Below the pieces are notes generated by a model, which worked only from the letters and a program-made list of their open reading frames with translations, made no database searches and was not told the DNA's origin. DNA of 64,000 nt from Acetobacter okinawensis JCM 25146 (GTDB taxonomy: Bacteria; Pseudomonadota; Alphaproteobacteria; Acetobacterales; Acetobacteraceae): positions 24,171-88,170 of the forward strand of contig NZ_BAJU01000008.1 in the NCBI RefSeq assembly GCF_000613865.1, read 5' to 3'. A program made the translations under genes and the position numbers. Positions 49,730 through 60,643 of the stretch are shown here, piece by piece; the stretch's first letter is position 1, and every line of letters begins with the position of its first letter.

Positions 49730-50740
49730 ATGAAGCGTATCACTCTTGTCGCCGGTGTTCTGGGGCTGGGCCTTACGGTATGGATGCTCTCGCGCTTTGG
49801 CGCGCAGGCTATTTTTGCACTGGTTATGACTGGCGGCTGGGGAATCCTTGCCGCCATTGTTTTTCATAGCGTTCAGGTCTCTCTTTCCGCGCAGGCGTGG
49901 CGCATTATCGCGCGGCGTGACCTTGCTCCCCATCTGCCCTTGCGGGATTTTTTCATGCTCCGTTGTGTGCGTGAGGGGGTGAATAACCTGCTCCCCGTAG
50001 CGCAGGTGGGGGGCGAGGTTGTTGCCAGCCGCCTGCTGGGCCAGCGTGGTCTGGGTTTGCGCCGTGCTGCGGCTGCGACCATTTGTGACCTTACACTCGA
50101 ACTGCTCAGTCAGGTGCTGTTCACGGTCTCGGGGTTGTTGTTGTTGCTGGCTCTTGTCCGGCGTTCGGCAGTTACCGACCGGCTGCTGGAGAGCGCTCTG
50201 GTGCTGGCGGTTGTGGGTGTGGCCGTGTTTGCCAGCCAGTGGCTTGGCGCTGTGGCTGTGGTGGAAAAACTGCTCGAGCGTATAGCCTCCCATCTGGGCT
50301 GGGGTGGGGTAGAGGGTATTCGGGGCATCCATCAGGAGGTGCTTGGCCTTTACAAGACCCGCCGCAATGCCGTGACCAGCCTGCTCCTCCAGTTTTCGGC
50401 CTGGGCTCTGGGGGCCGTGGAGGTCTGTCTGATCCTGCATTTTATGGGCCATGACTGCTCGCTGGCGACTGGCTTTGTTATTGAAGGGGTGGGGGAGGCC
50501 GCTAAATCCGCAGGGTTTGCCGTACCCGGCGCGCTTGGTGTGTCAGAAGGGGGGTATATGGTTGTGGGCGGGCTGTTTGGCATTGCACCCCCTGTTGCCA
50601 TTGCGCTCTCTCTGATCAAACGCCTGCGTGAAATTGCCTGGGGCGTCCCCTCCCTGCTGCTGTGGCAATGGCTGGAGCACGCATGGCCCGGCCATGGTAA
50701 TGGCGCGGAAAAATCCCATTTTCCTCACTCCGGGCGATAA
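49730..50740 (+). CDS. hpnL: Hopanoid-associated membrane protein HpnL-like (LPG-synthase TM domain)
   Basis: 336 residues with about seven to eight hydrophobic segments of the lysylphosphatidylglycerol-synthase TM/flippase type. It has R-E-G-V-N-N-L-L-P-V-A-Q-V-G-G-E near residue 85 and VPGALGVSEGGYMVVGG near residue 265, both family hallmarks. The next gene is hpnN, and hpnL-hpnN pairs occur in hopanoid loci, where they help place or move hopanoids. No squalene-hopene cyclase lies in the window. Start at the ATG at 49730. Confidence 0.8.
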   Translation: MKRITLVAGVLGLGLTVWMLSRFGAQAIFALVMTGGWGILAAIVFHSVQVSLSAQAWRIIARRDLAPHLPLRDFFMLRCVREGVNNLLPVAQVGGEVVASRLLGQRGLGLRRAAAATICDLTLELLSQVLFTVSGLLLLLALVRRSAVTDRLLESALVLAVVGVAVFASQWLGAVAVVEKLLERIASHLGWGGVEGIRGIHQEVLGLYKTRRNAVTSLLLQFSAWALGAVEVCLILHFMGHDCSLATGFVIEGVGEAAKSAGFAVPGALGVSEGGYMVVGGLFGIAPPVAIALSLIKRLREIAWGVPSLLLWQWLEHAWPGHGNGAEKSHFPHSGR

Positions 50741-50849
50741 AAGATAGAGTGCTCTGCCACATCGTCACTTGCATCGTGCCAAGCTGTTGGGCAAACCAAG
50801 GCGGTTTTGTGCCTGACGCCATGGCTTTTCTAGGATCTTGTCGGTTATC

Positions 50850-53443
50850 ATGCTTTTTGCACCCATAGGTCGTTTTATCACCCTTTGTGCGCGCCATGCT
50901 TGGCTGGTCGTGGCACTTTTTTGCGTGTTGTCCGGCGCGTGCGTTTATGCGGGCATGACCCAGCTTGGCGTCACCACGGATACGAGCAAAATGCTCTCCC
51001 CCCGCCTGGCATGGAAGCAGCGTTCCGACGAGATGGCCCGCCTGTTCCCCCAGAAGGAAAACCTGCTGGTTGCGGTGGTGGAAGCCGACCTGCCAGAAGA
51101 AGGGCAGGAGACCGCCCGCCAACTGGCTGAGAAGCTGGCAGCCGATCATCAGCACTTTTCTTTTGCCAACAGGCCGGATGCCAGCCCCTACCTTGAGCGT
51201 AACGGGCTTATGTTCCTTGAGCCCAAACCGCTGGCTGGCATTCTTAACGACACAATTGCCGCCCAGCCCTTTTTGTCCGCTCTTGCGCAGGACCCTTCCG
51301 CCCGTGGGCTGTTTGGTGCGCTCTCGCTTATTGCGCAGGGGGTCAAGCAGGGAGAGGCCAATCTGGCAGGTTTTCAGGCGCCACTCACTGGCTTTGCCAA
51401 CACGTTGGAAAAAGCAGCAGACGGGCAGGCAAACCCCATGTCCTGGCAGCGCCTGCTGGGTGGGCAGTTGTCCGACCTTGCAGGGCGTTACCAGTTTGTC
51501 ATTACCCAGCCTGTGCTTGATTATGGCTCCTTCCAGCCCGGTGGTGCGGCAACGGATGCTATGCTTGGGGTGATCAAAGACCTTGAGTTCGTGCGCAGTG
51601 GTCACGCCAAGGTCCATCTGACCGGGCAGGTGCAACTGGATGATGAAGAGTTTGCCACCGTGGCCGAGGGCATGGTGGCGGGGCTTGTGGGCTCCTTGCT
51701 GCTGGTCACGCTGTGGCTGACGCTTGCGGTCCGCTCATGGCGCGTGGTGCTGCCCATTGTTGTCACGCTGGTTGTGGGGCTTTTGCTGACCACAGGCTTT
51801 GCTGCAGTGGCTGTGGGTACGCTCAACTTGATTTCTGTTGCTTTTGCAATCCTGTTTGTGGGGATTGCGGTGGACTTTGCTATCCAGTTTTCTGTGCGCT
51901 TCCGTGCGCAAAGTCCGGAGGCTACGGGCAAGGAGGGCATGTACGAAGCCCTGCGCATGACAGGGGAGGAAACGGGACACCAGATTCTGGTTGCCGCTCT
52001 GGCGACTTCGGCCGGTTTTCTGGCGTTTACGCCTACCGCCTTTCTGGGGGTGGCGCAGTTGGGGCTTATTGCGGGCATTGGCATGCTGGTGGCGTTTGTG
52101 TGCACCACCACCTTGCTGCCTGCGCTGCTGTGCATCTGCCGCCCACCGTTGAACTGCCCCAGCATGGGCTATGCATGGATGAAGCCAGTGGACGCCCAGA
52201 TCCGGCACCACCGCAAATGGCTTCTGGCCTTTTTTGGCGTGGTGGCGGTTATCGGGCTGGCGCTGGTGCCATCCTTGCAGTTTGACGGCGACCCGCTGCA
52301 CACCAAAAACCCCAATTCCGAGGGCATGCGTGCCCTGAGCCTGCTGATTGATAACCCCCAGACATCTCCTTACAGCGCGGAACTGCTGGTGAAATCGCTT
52401 GCAGATGCCCAGAAGGAGGCCGACCGTCTGGACGAACTGCCCGATGTGCATGACGTCATGTGGCTCGGGTCATATGTGCCCACGCAGCAGCCAGAAAAAC
52501 TCGCGCTTATTCAGGATGCAGCCTCCATGCTGCTCCCTACCCTGATTGTGCCCAACCCCAAACCTGCCCCGGATGCTGCAGCCCTGCGGGCATCTGCCGC
52601 CAGCACAGCCGCAGCACTGGCAGAAGTGCTGGACAAGCTGCCCGCTAACGACCCGCTGCGCCGTATTCAGGCGGCTCTTGCCCGTCTGTCCACAGCATCG
52701 GACGAGCGGGTGCTTGCTGCCAACACGGCCCTTGTGCGCTTTTTGCCGCCAGAACTGGCGCAACTGCGGACCATGCTACAGGCCGGTCCGGTGAGCATTC
52801 ATGATGTGCCGCCAAGCATTGCAGACGACTATCTGCTACCCGATGGCCGCGCTCTGGTTGAAGTGCACCCCAAAGGGTCATGAGCAGCTCTGGTGCCCTG
52901 CGCAAGTTTGTCGGGTCCTTGCAAAAGATCGAGCCGGACATGGCAGGCACGGCGGTGGATATTGTGGAGAGCGCACGCTCCATTGTGCGCGCGTTTGAGC
53001 AGGCGGCGGGTGCGGCGGTGGTCATGATCGCCATTATCCTCATCATCGCGCTGCGCAGGGTCAAGGATATGGCGCTTGTGCTGGCGCCGCTGCTGCTTTC
53101 TGCACTGATGACAGTCATTCTGGTTGTCCTGCTGCCCGAGACCCTGAACTTTGCCAATATTATTGCACTCCCCCTGCTGTTGGGGGTTGGTGTGTCCTTC
53201 AATATCTATTTTGTCATGAACTGGCGTGATGGGGTTAAATCTCCGCTGGCGTCCCCCACGGCGCGGGCGGTGCTGTTTTCTGCCCTGACCACGGGTACGG
53301 CCTTTGGTTCCTTGGCACTCTCTCACCACCCCGGTACGGCCAGCATGGGGCGTCTGCTGCTGCTCTCGCTGGCTTGCACACTGTTGGGCACACTGGTGTT
53401 CGTACCAGCTCTGCTGCCCAAACGGGCGGAGGATGATGTCTGA
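50850..53443 (+). pseudogene. hpnN: Hopanoid transporter HpnN (RND family), frameshifted near 52875
   Basis: Carries hopanoids from the inner to the outer membrane. The first frame (MLFAPIGRFITLCARHAWLVV) has SVAFAILFVGIAVDFAIQFSVRFRAQ in the first membrane bundle and a large periplasmic loop; the second has the C-terminal membrane helices, PLLLGVGVSFNIYFVMNWRDG and FVPALLPKR. Making GGG at 52875-52877 into GGGG gives H-P-K-G-V-M-S-S-S and one protein of about 864 residues, the normal family size. A TTG at 50838 is an alternative start. Confidence 0.88.
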
Positions 53444-53490
53444 TCCCTGATGCACTATCGGGCGTGATCGCGGCCCGGCATTTTGGGTAT

Positions 53491-53526
53491 AAAAAAACCT
53501 CCCCGAAATTCGGGGAGGTTTTTTAT
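53491..53526. terminator. Bidirectional terminator between hpnN and the SQR-like gene
   Basis: AACCTCCCCG and CGGGGAGGTT form a 10-bp stem around a 4- to 5-nt loop, with an A7 run on one side and a T run on the other. It can serve the convergent genes on both strands. Confidence 0.9.
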
Positions 53527-53576
53527 TGTCCGCCATTTTTGCCACACAGGGGTAAACCCCATGCGGCAAAGCAGTG

Positions 53577-54836
53577 TTAGTTTTTGGACCAGTCAGGGTG
53601 GTGCGGCACTTCAATATCGCGGCCCTTGAGCATCAGATCCCAGTAAACATGGGGGAAGACAGTGGTTTTGAGGAACCATGCAAACCGGCTGGGCTTGCGC
53701 TGGTCGTAGGGGAAGCTGGGGGCGGGCTTGCCGCCATACAGGAACTCGGCCAGCACGATCTTGCCATAGGCAACGGTCAGCGGGCATGCGCCATATCCAT
53801 CGTACTGTGCGCTGAGCGGGCGATTGTCGAGCGAGGCCAGAACATTGCGGACGACCACGGGGGTTTGTGCGCGGGCCGCCGCCATGGTTTTGGCGTTGGA
53901 CGTGTTCATCACATCCCCAATGCCAAACACGGTCGGGTATTTGGCGTGCTGGAGTGTGGTGGCATTGACGTCCAGCCAGCCTGCGGCATCGGCCAGCGGG
54001 CTTTTTTTAACAAAATCGGGGGCGCTTTGTGGCGGGGTTACATGGAGCATGTCAAACTCCCTGACCACCTTTGTCACCTTGCCATCCGGCCCGGTTACAG
54101 CAAAGGTCGCTTTGCGCTCGGGGCCGTTAACGGCAATCAGATTGTGCTTATACTGTAGGTTGATGCCGTAATAATCTACCGCCTGTTGCAGTGCGGGGCG
54201 GAAGTAGGCCACGCCAAACAGAGCGTCCCCTGCAAGGCAGAAGTCCACGTTTGTGCGGTTGAGTGTGCCCTGCTTGCGCCAGTGGTCGGCAGCCAGATAG
54301 GCAATTTTTTGCGGAGCACCGGCGCATTTGATCGGCATGGGGGGCTGGGTGAACAGGGCTGTACCACCAGCAAGGGACTGGATGCAGGTCCAGGTATATT
54401 CCACCGTATCCTTGGAATAGTTGGAACAGACGCCGTTGCGGCCCAGTGTTTCGCTCAGCCCTTCGATCTTGTCCCAGTCCAGTTGCAGGCCGGGGCAGAC
54501 AATAAGGCGGCCATAGGCCACGGTGCGTCCGTCTGCCAGAGCAAGGGTGTTGTTGTCGGGGTCAAAGGTGCTGACGGCAGCACGCAGCCACACGCAGCCT
54601 TTGGGGATCAGCCCGCCTTCCTGCTCCAGTGTGTCACGCAGCTTCATCACCCCGGCACCCACAAGGGTCCAGCCCGGCTGGTAAGCGTGGGTGGTGGCGG
54701 GGTCAATAATGGCAATATCCAGTGTAGGGCGTTCGCGCAGCAGGCGTGCGGCTACGGCAATGCCCGCGGACCCGCCGCCAACAATAACAATGGTGTGGCT
54801 GATATCGGCCGCCGTGCTGGGTGCTGTCTGGGTCAT
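53577..54836 (-). CDS. Sulfide:quinone oxidoreductase-like flavoprotein
   Basis: 419-residue FAD protein. The dinucleotide-binding TIVIVGGGSAGIAVAARLL starts near residue 15. The active-site Cys candidates are in NGVCSNYS near residue 135 and MPIKCAGAPQKIAYLA near residue 170. VFGIGDVMNTSNAKT lies near residue 310, and a hydrophobic C-terminal tail (FPHVYWDLMLKGRD) could touch the membrane. This pattern is that of type II SQR, which oxidises sulfide and reduces quinone. The upstream 35-bp palindrome may be its control site. Confidence 0.85.
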   Translation of the reverse strand: MTQTAPSTAADISHTIVIVGGGSAGIAVAARLLRERPTLDIAIIDPATTHAYQPGWTLVGAGVMKLRDTLEQEGGLIPKGCVWLRAAVSTFDPDNNTLALADGRTVAYGRLIVCPGLQLDWDKIEGLSETLGRNGVCSNYSKDTVEYTWTCIQSLAGGTALFTQPPMPIKCAGAPQKIAYLAADHWRKQGTLNRTNVDFCLAGDALFGVAYFRPALQQAVDYYGINLQYKHNLIAVNGPERKATFAVTGPDGKVTKVVREFDMLHVTPPQSAPDFVKKSPLADAAGWLDVNATTLQHAKYPTVFGIGDVMNTSNAKTMAAARAQTPVVVRNVLASLDNRPLSAQYDGYGACPLTVAYGKIVLAEFLYGGKPAPSFPYDQRKPSRFAWFLKTTVFPHVYWDLMLKGRDIEVPHHPDWSKN

Positions 54837-54890
54837 GGATATGGGGTCCCTTTATGGTCTGCCTTGAATTATGCGTGACACTATTCCAAA

Positions 54891-54925
54891 CACTGACAAT
54901 TAAATAAAGTATTTAATTGTCAGTG
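54891..54925. repeat. 35-bp perfect inverted repeat upstream of the SQR-like gene
   Basis: CACTGACAATTAAATA (54891-54906) and its exact complement TATTTAATTGTCAGTG (54910-54925) flank AAG. It is AT-rich without a T-tract, which argues for an operator more than a terminator. It lies 55 bp upstream of the SQR-like start and 20 bp after the DUF3297 stop. Confidence 0.7.
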
Positions 54926-54945
54926 TGCCATGTTCTGGCGGCAGG

Positions 54946-55182
54946 TCAGTCTTTAAGCCAGACTTCAACCGGGCCGTTCAGCTTCATGGTCAGCGCGTTG
55001 CCACGACGGTCAACGGTCTTGCCAACAGCCACACGAACCCAGCCTTCGCTGACGCAGTATTCCTCAACATTGGTTTTTTCCACGCCCTTAAAGCGCACGC
55101 CAACGCCGCGTTCGAGCAGGGCTTCATTGTAGAATTCGCTGTTCGGGTTGACGGAAAGACGGTCAGGCATTGCATCGGACAT
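54946..55182 (-). CDS. DUF3297 family protein
   Basis: 78 residues: DRLSVNPNSEFYNEALLERGVGVRFKG, then VEEYCVSEGWVRVA and GNALTMKLNGPVEVWL. I recognise this as the DUF3297 family of short proteobacterial proteins; the function is unknown. It reads toward the SQR-like gene with the palindrome between them. The start at 55182 fits the family. Confidence 0.85.
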   Translation of the reverse strand: MSDAMPDRLSVNPNSEFYNEALLERGVGVRFKGVEKTNVEEYCVSEGWVRVAVGKTVDRRGNALTMKLNGPVEVWLKD

Positions 55183-55265
55183 AACAGAAACTTCCTTGGT
55201 AAAATGGGTGTTCGAACCGTGTTTTAAAAGCTTTTGAGCAGAAAGGCCATGCAGGCTGAACCGTG

Positions 55266-58200
55266 TTATGGCGCGGTATTGGGCCGTGTTGGGCTCCTAC
55301 GTGCCAGCCTGCGCTGGAGCCATGCCCCGCTCTTGCGCCCAAAAGCTGCCAGCCTGTGCATGAGCAGATAGACAACAGGCGTGGAATACAGGGTGAGCAA
55401 CTGGCTGGTCGCCAGCCCGCCCAGAATGGCAATGCCCAGTGGCAGGCGCAGTTCTGCCCCGTAGCCGCGGCCCACAATCATGGGTATGGCGGCAAAGGCC
55501 GCAGCCATAGTGGTCATGAGAATGGGGCGGAAGCGGGTCAGGCACGCAGCTTTTATGGCGTCATGCGGGCTCAGGTTCTGGCTGCGTTCGGCGTTGAGTG
55601 CAAAGTCGATCATCAGGATGGCGTTTTTCTTTACAATCCCGACCAGCATGATCACCGCAATCATGCTGATAAGCGAGAACGGCTGGCCAGACAGCCACAA
55701 GGTCAGCACCGCGCCAAAAGCGGCAGAGGCAGGGTGGAGAGAATGGTCAGGGGCTGGATGTAGCTTTCGTATAAAATGCCGAGCGTGATGTACATGGTGG
55801 CAATGGCGGCCACAAACACCAGTGCCTCGTTCACCAGATTTTTGTGCAGGTCGCCTGCCTCGCCCGAAAAATCCCCTTTCAGGCTTTCGGGGGCGTGCAG
55901 GTCACGCATGGTTTTGCGGATTTCGGCTTCCGCATCACTTATGGAGTGGCCGGGGGGCAGGTCAAAGGAGAGCGCGCCCGAGACAAACCCGTTCTCGTGG
56001 CTGACCTGGAGTGGGGTTGGTGCGCTGACAATGCGCGAGAGCGTGGGCAGGGGCACCATGGTTTCCGTCGAGGCGGAAACGGCGGAGCCGTTGGAGGCCC
56101 CGGCTCCACCGCCCGCCAGCCGGTTGGCAATAGCGTTGCGGAAGGATTGCTCGGACAGGTTGTCGCTCCGAGCATCTGTGGAATCGGTGGGTTTGCGCAC
56201 CCGTATGGTGTTGGAGGCCACAGCCCCCGATGCCGTGCCGCCAGCGGTGGAAACCCAGAGGGTCTTGAGCATTTCCGGGTTGTCGCGGAACTGTTTTTGC
56301 ACCTCCATAATAACGTAATAGGTGGTGAGCGGGGTGGAAATGCTCGACGCCGTGCGCTGGCCGTACGCATCGTACAGGGCATTGCCAATAAGCTGCGGAG
56401 TAATCTGGTAGCGTGCTGCGTTGTCGCGGTTGATGCGCACGTGCAGCGCCATGCCATGCCCCACCGTGTGGCTGCTGACCCCGCTCAGGATACTGCTGTT
56501 GCGCAAGGCCTCGGTCAGGCGGGGGACCCACTGGTCAATATCGGCCTCGTTTTCGCTCCGAAAAACAAAGCTGTAAGCACCTTCATGCACACGCTGGCCA
56601 CCGCCGTTAATATCGCCCGCGTTGGAAATGCTGGTGCTCAGCCCCGGTATGTTGTGTACGGCCTGCTGGATATGGGCGGCAATGGCCTCCGGTGTCTGGC
56701 TGCGCTGCCCTTTGGGTTTGAGCTGGGCATACACTTCCGCCTCGTTTGCCGCGTCCTCCCCGGTAAAGCCAATGACTCCCTCCACCCCCGGTGCCGCCTG
56801 CATGGCGTCAAGCACCATGCGTGTTTTGGCCGACATGGCAGAAAAGGAGGATGTCTGGTCCACGCTCAGGTAGCCTTGCAAAAGGGCTATGTCTTCTGCG
56901 GGCAAAATGGTTTTGGGAATAATGATAACCAGCCCGACGGTGGCGACAAGAGTGAGCGGGAGGGAGAGCAGTGTCAGCCACGGGTGGCGCAGTGCGCCAT
57001 CGAGCGTGGTGCGGTAGAGGCGCATCATCCCGGCCAGTGCATAATCCGTACCATCGGCCAGCAGATGCGCTGCGCGGACCAGCGGGTTGGCCGTTTTGGC
57101 GGCGGCTGGCTGGTCCGGGCCATGCACTTCCAGAAAATGCGCACACATCATGGGGGTGAGCGATATGGCCAGAAAAAACGATACCGAGACCGCTATGGTC
57201 AGCGTCATGGCAAATTCAAAAAAGACCTTGCCCGCAACGCCCCCCATCAGCAGCAGCGGCAGAAAGACCGCAATCAGCGAAATGGTGATGGACAGGATGG
57301 TAAAGCCGATCTCCTGCGCGCCCTGCAAGGTGGCCTGCATGCGGCTCATGCCCTCCTCCATATGGCGGGCGATGTTTTCTACCACCACAATGGCGTCATC
57401 CACCACAAAGCCGGTGGCAATGGTCAGTGCCATGAGAGAGAGCGTGTCGAGCGAAAAGCCCAGCAGGTGCATGAAGGCCAGAGACCCCGCGAGCGAGACA
57501 GGTACCGTAATGGCGGGAATAAAGGTGGAGCGCCAGCTCCGCAAAAACGCCAGAACAACCAGCACGACCAGCGCCACCGCACCCAGCAGGGTCTCCTGCG
57601 TGTCTTCCAGCGCACCACGGATGGAGACCGAGCGGTCCGATACCAGTGTAAACGCCACATCCGCAGGCAGGGCATTGCGCAGGAGTGTGGCGCGCGCGCG
57701 TATGGCGTCTGTGACCTCAATCACGTTGCTGCCCGGCTGGGCGCGGATAATAGCCAGCACGGCGGGCTGTTTGTTGAACCACCCTGCCGTGCGCTCATTC
57801 TGCGGGCCGGAGCGGACGGTGGCCACACTGCTTAGCTGCACGGGCCGGTTGTTGCGGTAGCCAATGACCAGATCGCGGTACTGCTCGGGGCTGTGTGCCT
57901 GATCGTTGGTTTCAAGCGTCAGCCGTTGGCCCCCGGTTTCTATAAACCCCTTGGGCGTGTTGGCGTTGGCCGAGGCAAGGGCCGAGCGTACGTCTTCAAA
58001 CCCGATGCCATACTGGTAGAGCAGCTGGGGGTTGACCTCCACCCGGATGGCGGGCTTGTCCGAGCCCACAACATCCACCCAGCCAACCCCCTTGACCCCT
58101 GCCAGCATGGGTTTGAGGTGTGTCTCCCCAAGGTCGCGCAGGGCGGTCACGTTACGGGTGGGGGAACTAAGGGCGGCAACCATGATCGGGCTGTCCGACG

Positions 58201-58606
58201 GGTTGGCCTTGTAATATTGCGGCTGGTCCAGAAGTGTGTGGGGCATGTCCGCACGGGCGGCCCGTAGGGCGGCCTCCACATCACGCGCAGCACCGTTGAT
58301 GTCCCGGTTGTCATCAAAAAACAGCAGGATGAACGCGCTGGAGTCCGTGGTGTCCGAGCGCATGCTGCTCACACCCGCAATCTGGCCAAGTCTGCGCTCC
58401 AGTGGTGTGGTAACAGCACTGGCCAACTGCTGGGGTGAACTGCCGGGCTGGGAGGCAATAACATAAATGACCGGGACGGAAATATTGGGCAGGTCTGCCA
58501 CCGGCATGGCACGGTAGGCAAAAAGACCCGCCACCATAAACGCAACCGCCATAAGGGTTGTGCCAACGGGGCGCATGATAAACAGCCGACTAAAAGACAC
58601 CGGCAT
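55266..58606 (-). pseudogene. RND multidrug efflux permease (MdtB/MdtC-like), frameshifted near 55728
   Basis: Proton-driven inner-membrane pump. The first 967 residues run from SFSRLFIMRPVGTTLMAV through TIATGFVVDDAIVVVENIARHME (the D-D of the proton relay, near residue 400) and the second porter half. The last frame adds the final membrane helices ([38 protein letters not shown]). GG at 55728-55729 as GGG gives [13 protein letters not shown], restoring about 1,112 residues. No adaptor or outer-membrane channel gene lies beside it. It follows a secreted-protein gene by 52 bp. Confidence 0.9.
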
Positions 58607-58658
58607 GGCTCCTCTGGCTGTGCTGGAGGGGGGGAGTGGGGGCGTGGTCCTGCTGATT

Positions 58659-59417
58659 CTAGGGGGTGGTCTGGGGCAGGTTGACCTCTATGCGCCCTTT
58701 GCCGTCCCGCTCGGTTGCCAGTGTGCCAGTGGCCTTGTGCACGCTAATGCCACCATCCCCCTGCACATGCAGGGCGGCAACACCTGTTGTACCGCCAAAG
58801 CTGGCGTGGCCTTTGCCTGTGTTGTTGATGTCCAGCGCCTTGAGTGTTCCCGACGGTGCATTCAGGCTTGCCGTGCCTGCAAGGTAGACGGCAAGGGCCG
58901 GGGCATCAATCTGGTCAATGGTTATGGGGGCCGATGTGGTGGAGCGCAGGCGGGCGGCGCCTGCAAGCCTGCCAATGTGGATAGGGCCGGAGGCGTCCGT
59001 GGCAAGGTCAATTGCTCCGGTGCTTCCGGCATCCAGCCCGCCCGACCCTGCCTGAATGGACATGGGGCCACTGCGGTCATCAATGACAATGTGGGTAGCC
59101 TGCGGGCTGTCTATGGCAAGCGGCATGGAGGAGGGGGTGTGTAGCTCAAGGCTTTGCCCGCGTGGGCACCCTGCCTGTGACAGGGTTATGGTGCCGTCAG
59201 CCGCAGTCGTACCTTGCAGCCCCGCTGGCCATGTGCCTGGAACCGCAACCGCGCCGGAGAGCGCGCTGTCGGTCACAACATGCAAGGTGCTCAGGCAGGG
59301 GGCACTCACCTGCACCCGCTGGCCGGGTATGCTGCGGGCATGGGCGGCGGTGGTCAGGCACAGGCCCAGAGCACACAGCGCAGATGCAAAACGGAACGGG
59401 GCAAAGGAATGCTGCAT
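58659..59417 (-). CDS. Secreted protein with DUF2807-like beta-helix
   Basis: 252 residues with a signal peptide (ALCALGLCLTTAAHARS). The rest is a series of short beta repeats with small residues (IQAGSGGLDAGSTGAIDLATDASGPIHIGRLAGAARLRSTT and so on), like the putative auto-transporter adhesin head domain, DUF2807. The function is not known. It lies between an AaeA-like adaptor and an RND permease on the same strand, so it may belong to the same envelope transcript, but no direct role in efflux follows from sequence. Confidence 0.7.
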   Translation of the reverse strand: MQHSFAPFRFASALCALGLCLTTAAHARSIPGQRVQVSAPCLSTLHVVTDSALSGAVAVPGTWPAGLQGTTAADGTITLSQAGCPRGQSLELHTPSSMPLAIDSPQATHIVIDDRSGPMSIQAGSGGLDAGSTGAIDLATDASGPIHIGRLAGAARLRSTTSAPITIDQIDAPALAVYLAGTASLNAPSGTLKALDINNTGKGHASFGGTTGVAALHVQGDGGISVHKATGTLATERDGKGRIEVNLPQTTP

Positions 59418-59465
59418 GCCTGTGTTTGTGCCAGCCTGTGGGCCGGGCGTCCATACTTGCGTGTT

Positions 59466-60426
59466 TTAATACCGCTGCCCGCTCCCGCCCGTGCCACCCA
59501 TAAGGGCGTCACGCAGCCTGTTCAGCGCCTCGGTCAGGGAGTCATGGGCGCGTTTGCCCTTGCTGCCCACAATGGTCACGGTGGTTGTCATCCCTGCGGC
59601 AAACTGGGTGCCGGGGGGGATGCTGTCAATCTGTACCCGCACGGGAATACGCTGTGCCAGACGCACCCATGTATAGACCGGGTCCACCGACGGCAGACCC
59701 TGAGTGGAAGGGGTTGCGTTGGGGGTGGCAATCCCGCGTGTAATGCTGGTGACATGCCCCCACATGGGCTGGCGGTACCCCATCAGGTCCATGCGGGCGC
59801 GATCGCCAATGTGGATGGAGCGGATCTTGGTTTCCTCAAAATATCCATCCACCCAGTAGGATGAGGCATCAATGACCTGAATATTGGCTTTGGCAGTGGT
59901 GGCGTAATCCCCCACACGCATGATCAGGTTGGTCACGTAGCCGGTTACAGTGCTGCGGACATGGGTTCGGTCAAGGTTGATGTTGGCTTGCGAGAGAGCG
60001 GCCATGGCGGCGGCATACTGTGCCTTGGCCACTTCCGCCGTGGCTTGGTAGACCTGTTTTTCCTCGCGGGATGCGGCGGCGTCGGTCAGGTTGTTACGCC
60101 GGTATTCCTGTGTGGCCTTGAGCACCATTTCCGCCTGCCGTTCGTTCACCACGGCTGTGGCGGAGGCGACGTTCACCTTGAAGTCGAACGGGTCGATATC
60201 GTACAGAATATCGCCAGCATGGACAAACTGGTTGTCGCGGACCTTGATGTCGATAATCTGGCCGGACACGCGCGGCGCAATATCGGCCACCTGTACGCGT
60301 ACCTGCGTTACGGGTCCAGGGGGCGGCGGTGTAATAATCCCACAGCACAAAGCAGACCACGGCCGCAATGGCCAGAATAATGCCGGTGGTGATGAATTGC
60401 AGAAGGCGGCGCGCACGTTCAAACAC
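59466..60426 (-). pseudogene. HlyD/AaeA-like membrane-fusion protein, frameshifted near 60305
   Basis: Periplasmic adaptor for the FUSC pump. The first frame begins at the GTG at 60426 and has a membrane anchor (TTGIILAIAAVVCFVLWDYYTAAPWTR). The second has VRVQVADIAPRVSGQIIDIKVRDNQFVHAGDILYDID, a coiled-coil hairpin, and TVTGYVTNLIMRVGDYA. The two join with W-T-R-N-A-Q-V-R-V if two bases are added in the run at 60305, matching the usual W-T-R-D-A-x-V-R; a one-base insertion upstream is an alternative. Length then about 320 residues. It follows the DUF1656 gene by 15 bp. Confidence 0.85.
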
Positions 60427-60441
60427 GGCGGAAAAGCCCTT

Positions 60442-60642
60442 TCACAGCAGGATGGTGTAAAGGCCGATAAGGCCAATAAGAATGCCAAATTCGGCCAGCG
60501 GCAGGTTCCAGACCACACGGCGTGCGCGAACCTTAGCCAAAAGCGGGTTGAGTGCCAGCAAGGTGGCAATGGCCAGCCCCGCATGCACCACAAAGGAGGA
60601 CACCAGCAGGCCGCCAATATCGAGAACAGGCTGGAGTTCCAT
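60442..60642 (-). CDS. DUF1656 (AaeX-like) small membrane protein
   Basis: 66 residues with two hydrophobic segments (FVVHAGLAIATLLALNPLL; FGILIGLIGLYTILL) around a basic loop (KVRARRVVW). This is the DUF1656 pattern, found between AaeA and AaeB homologues. The start codon lies one base beyond the FUSC stop, so translation is coupled. Its role in the pump is not known. Confidence 0.85.
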   Translation of the reverse strand: MELQPVLDIGGLLVSSFVVHAGLAIATLLALNPLLAKVRARRVVWNLPLAEFGILIGLIGLYTILL

Positions 60643-60643
60643 G

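Noticed and set aside
55844..57835. 663-codon plus-strand open frame
   Set aside because: Antisense to the RND permease, low-complexity G/R/H-rich translation with no family motif; a by-product of codon bias.
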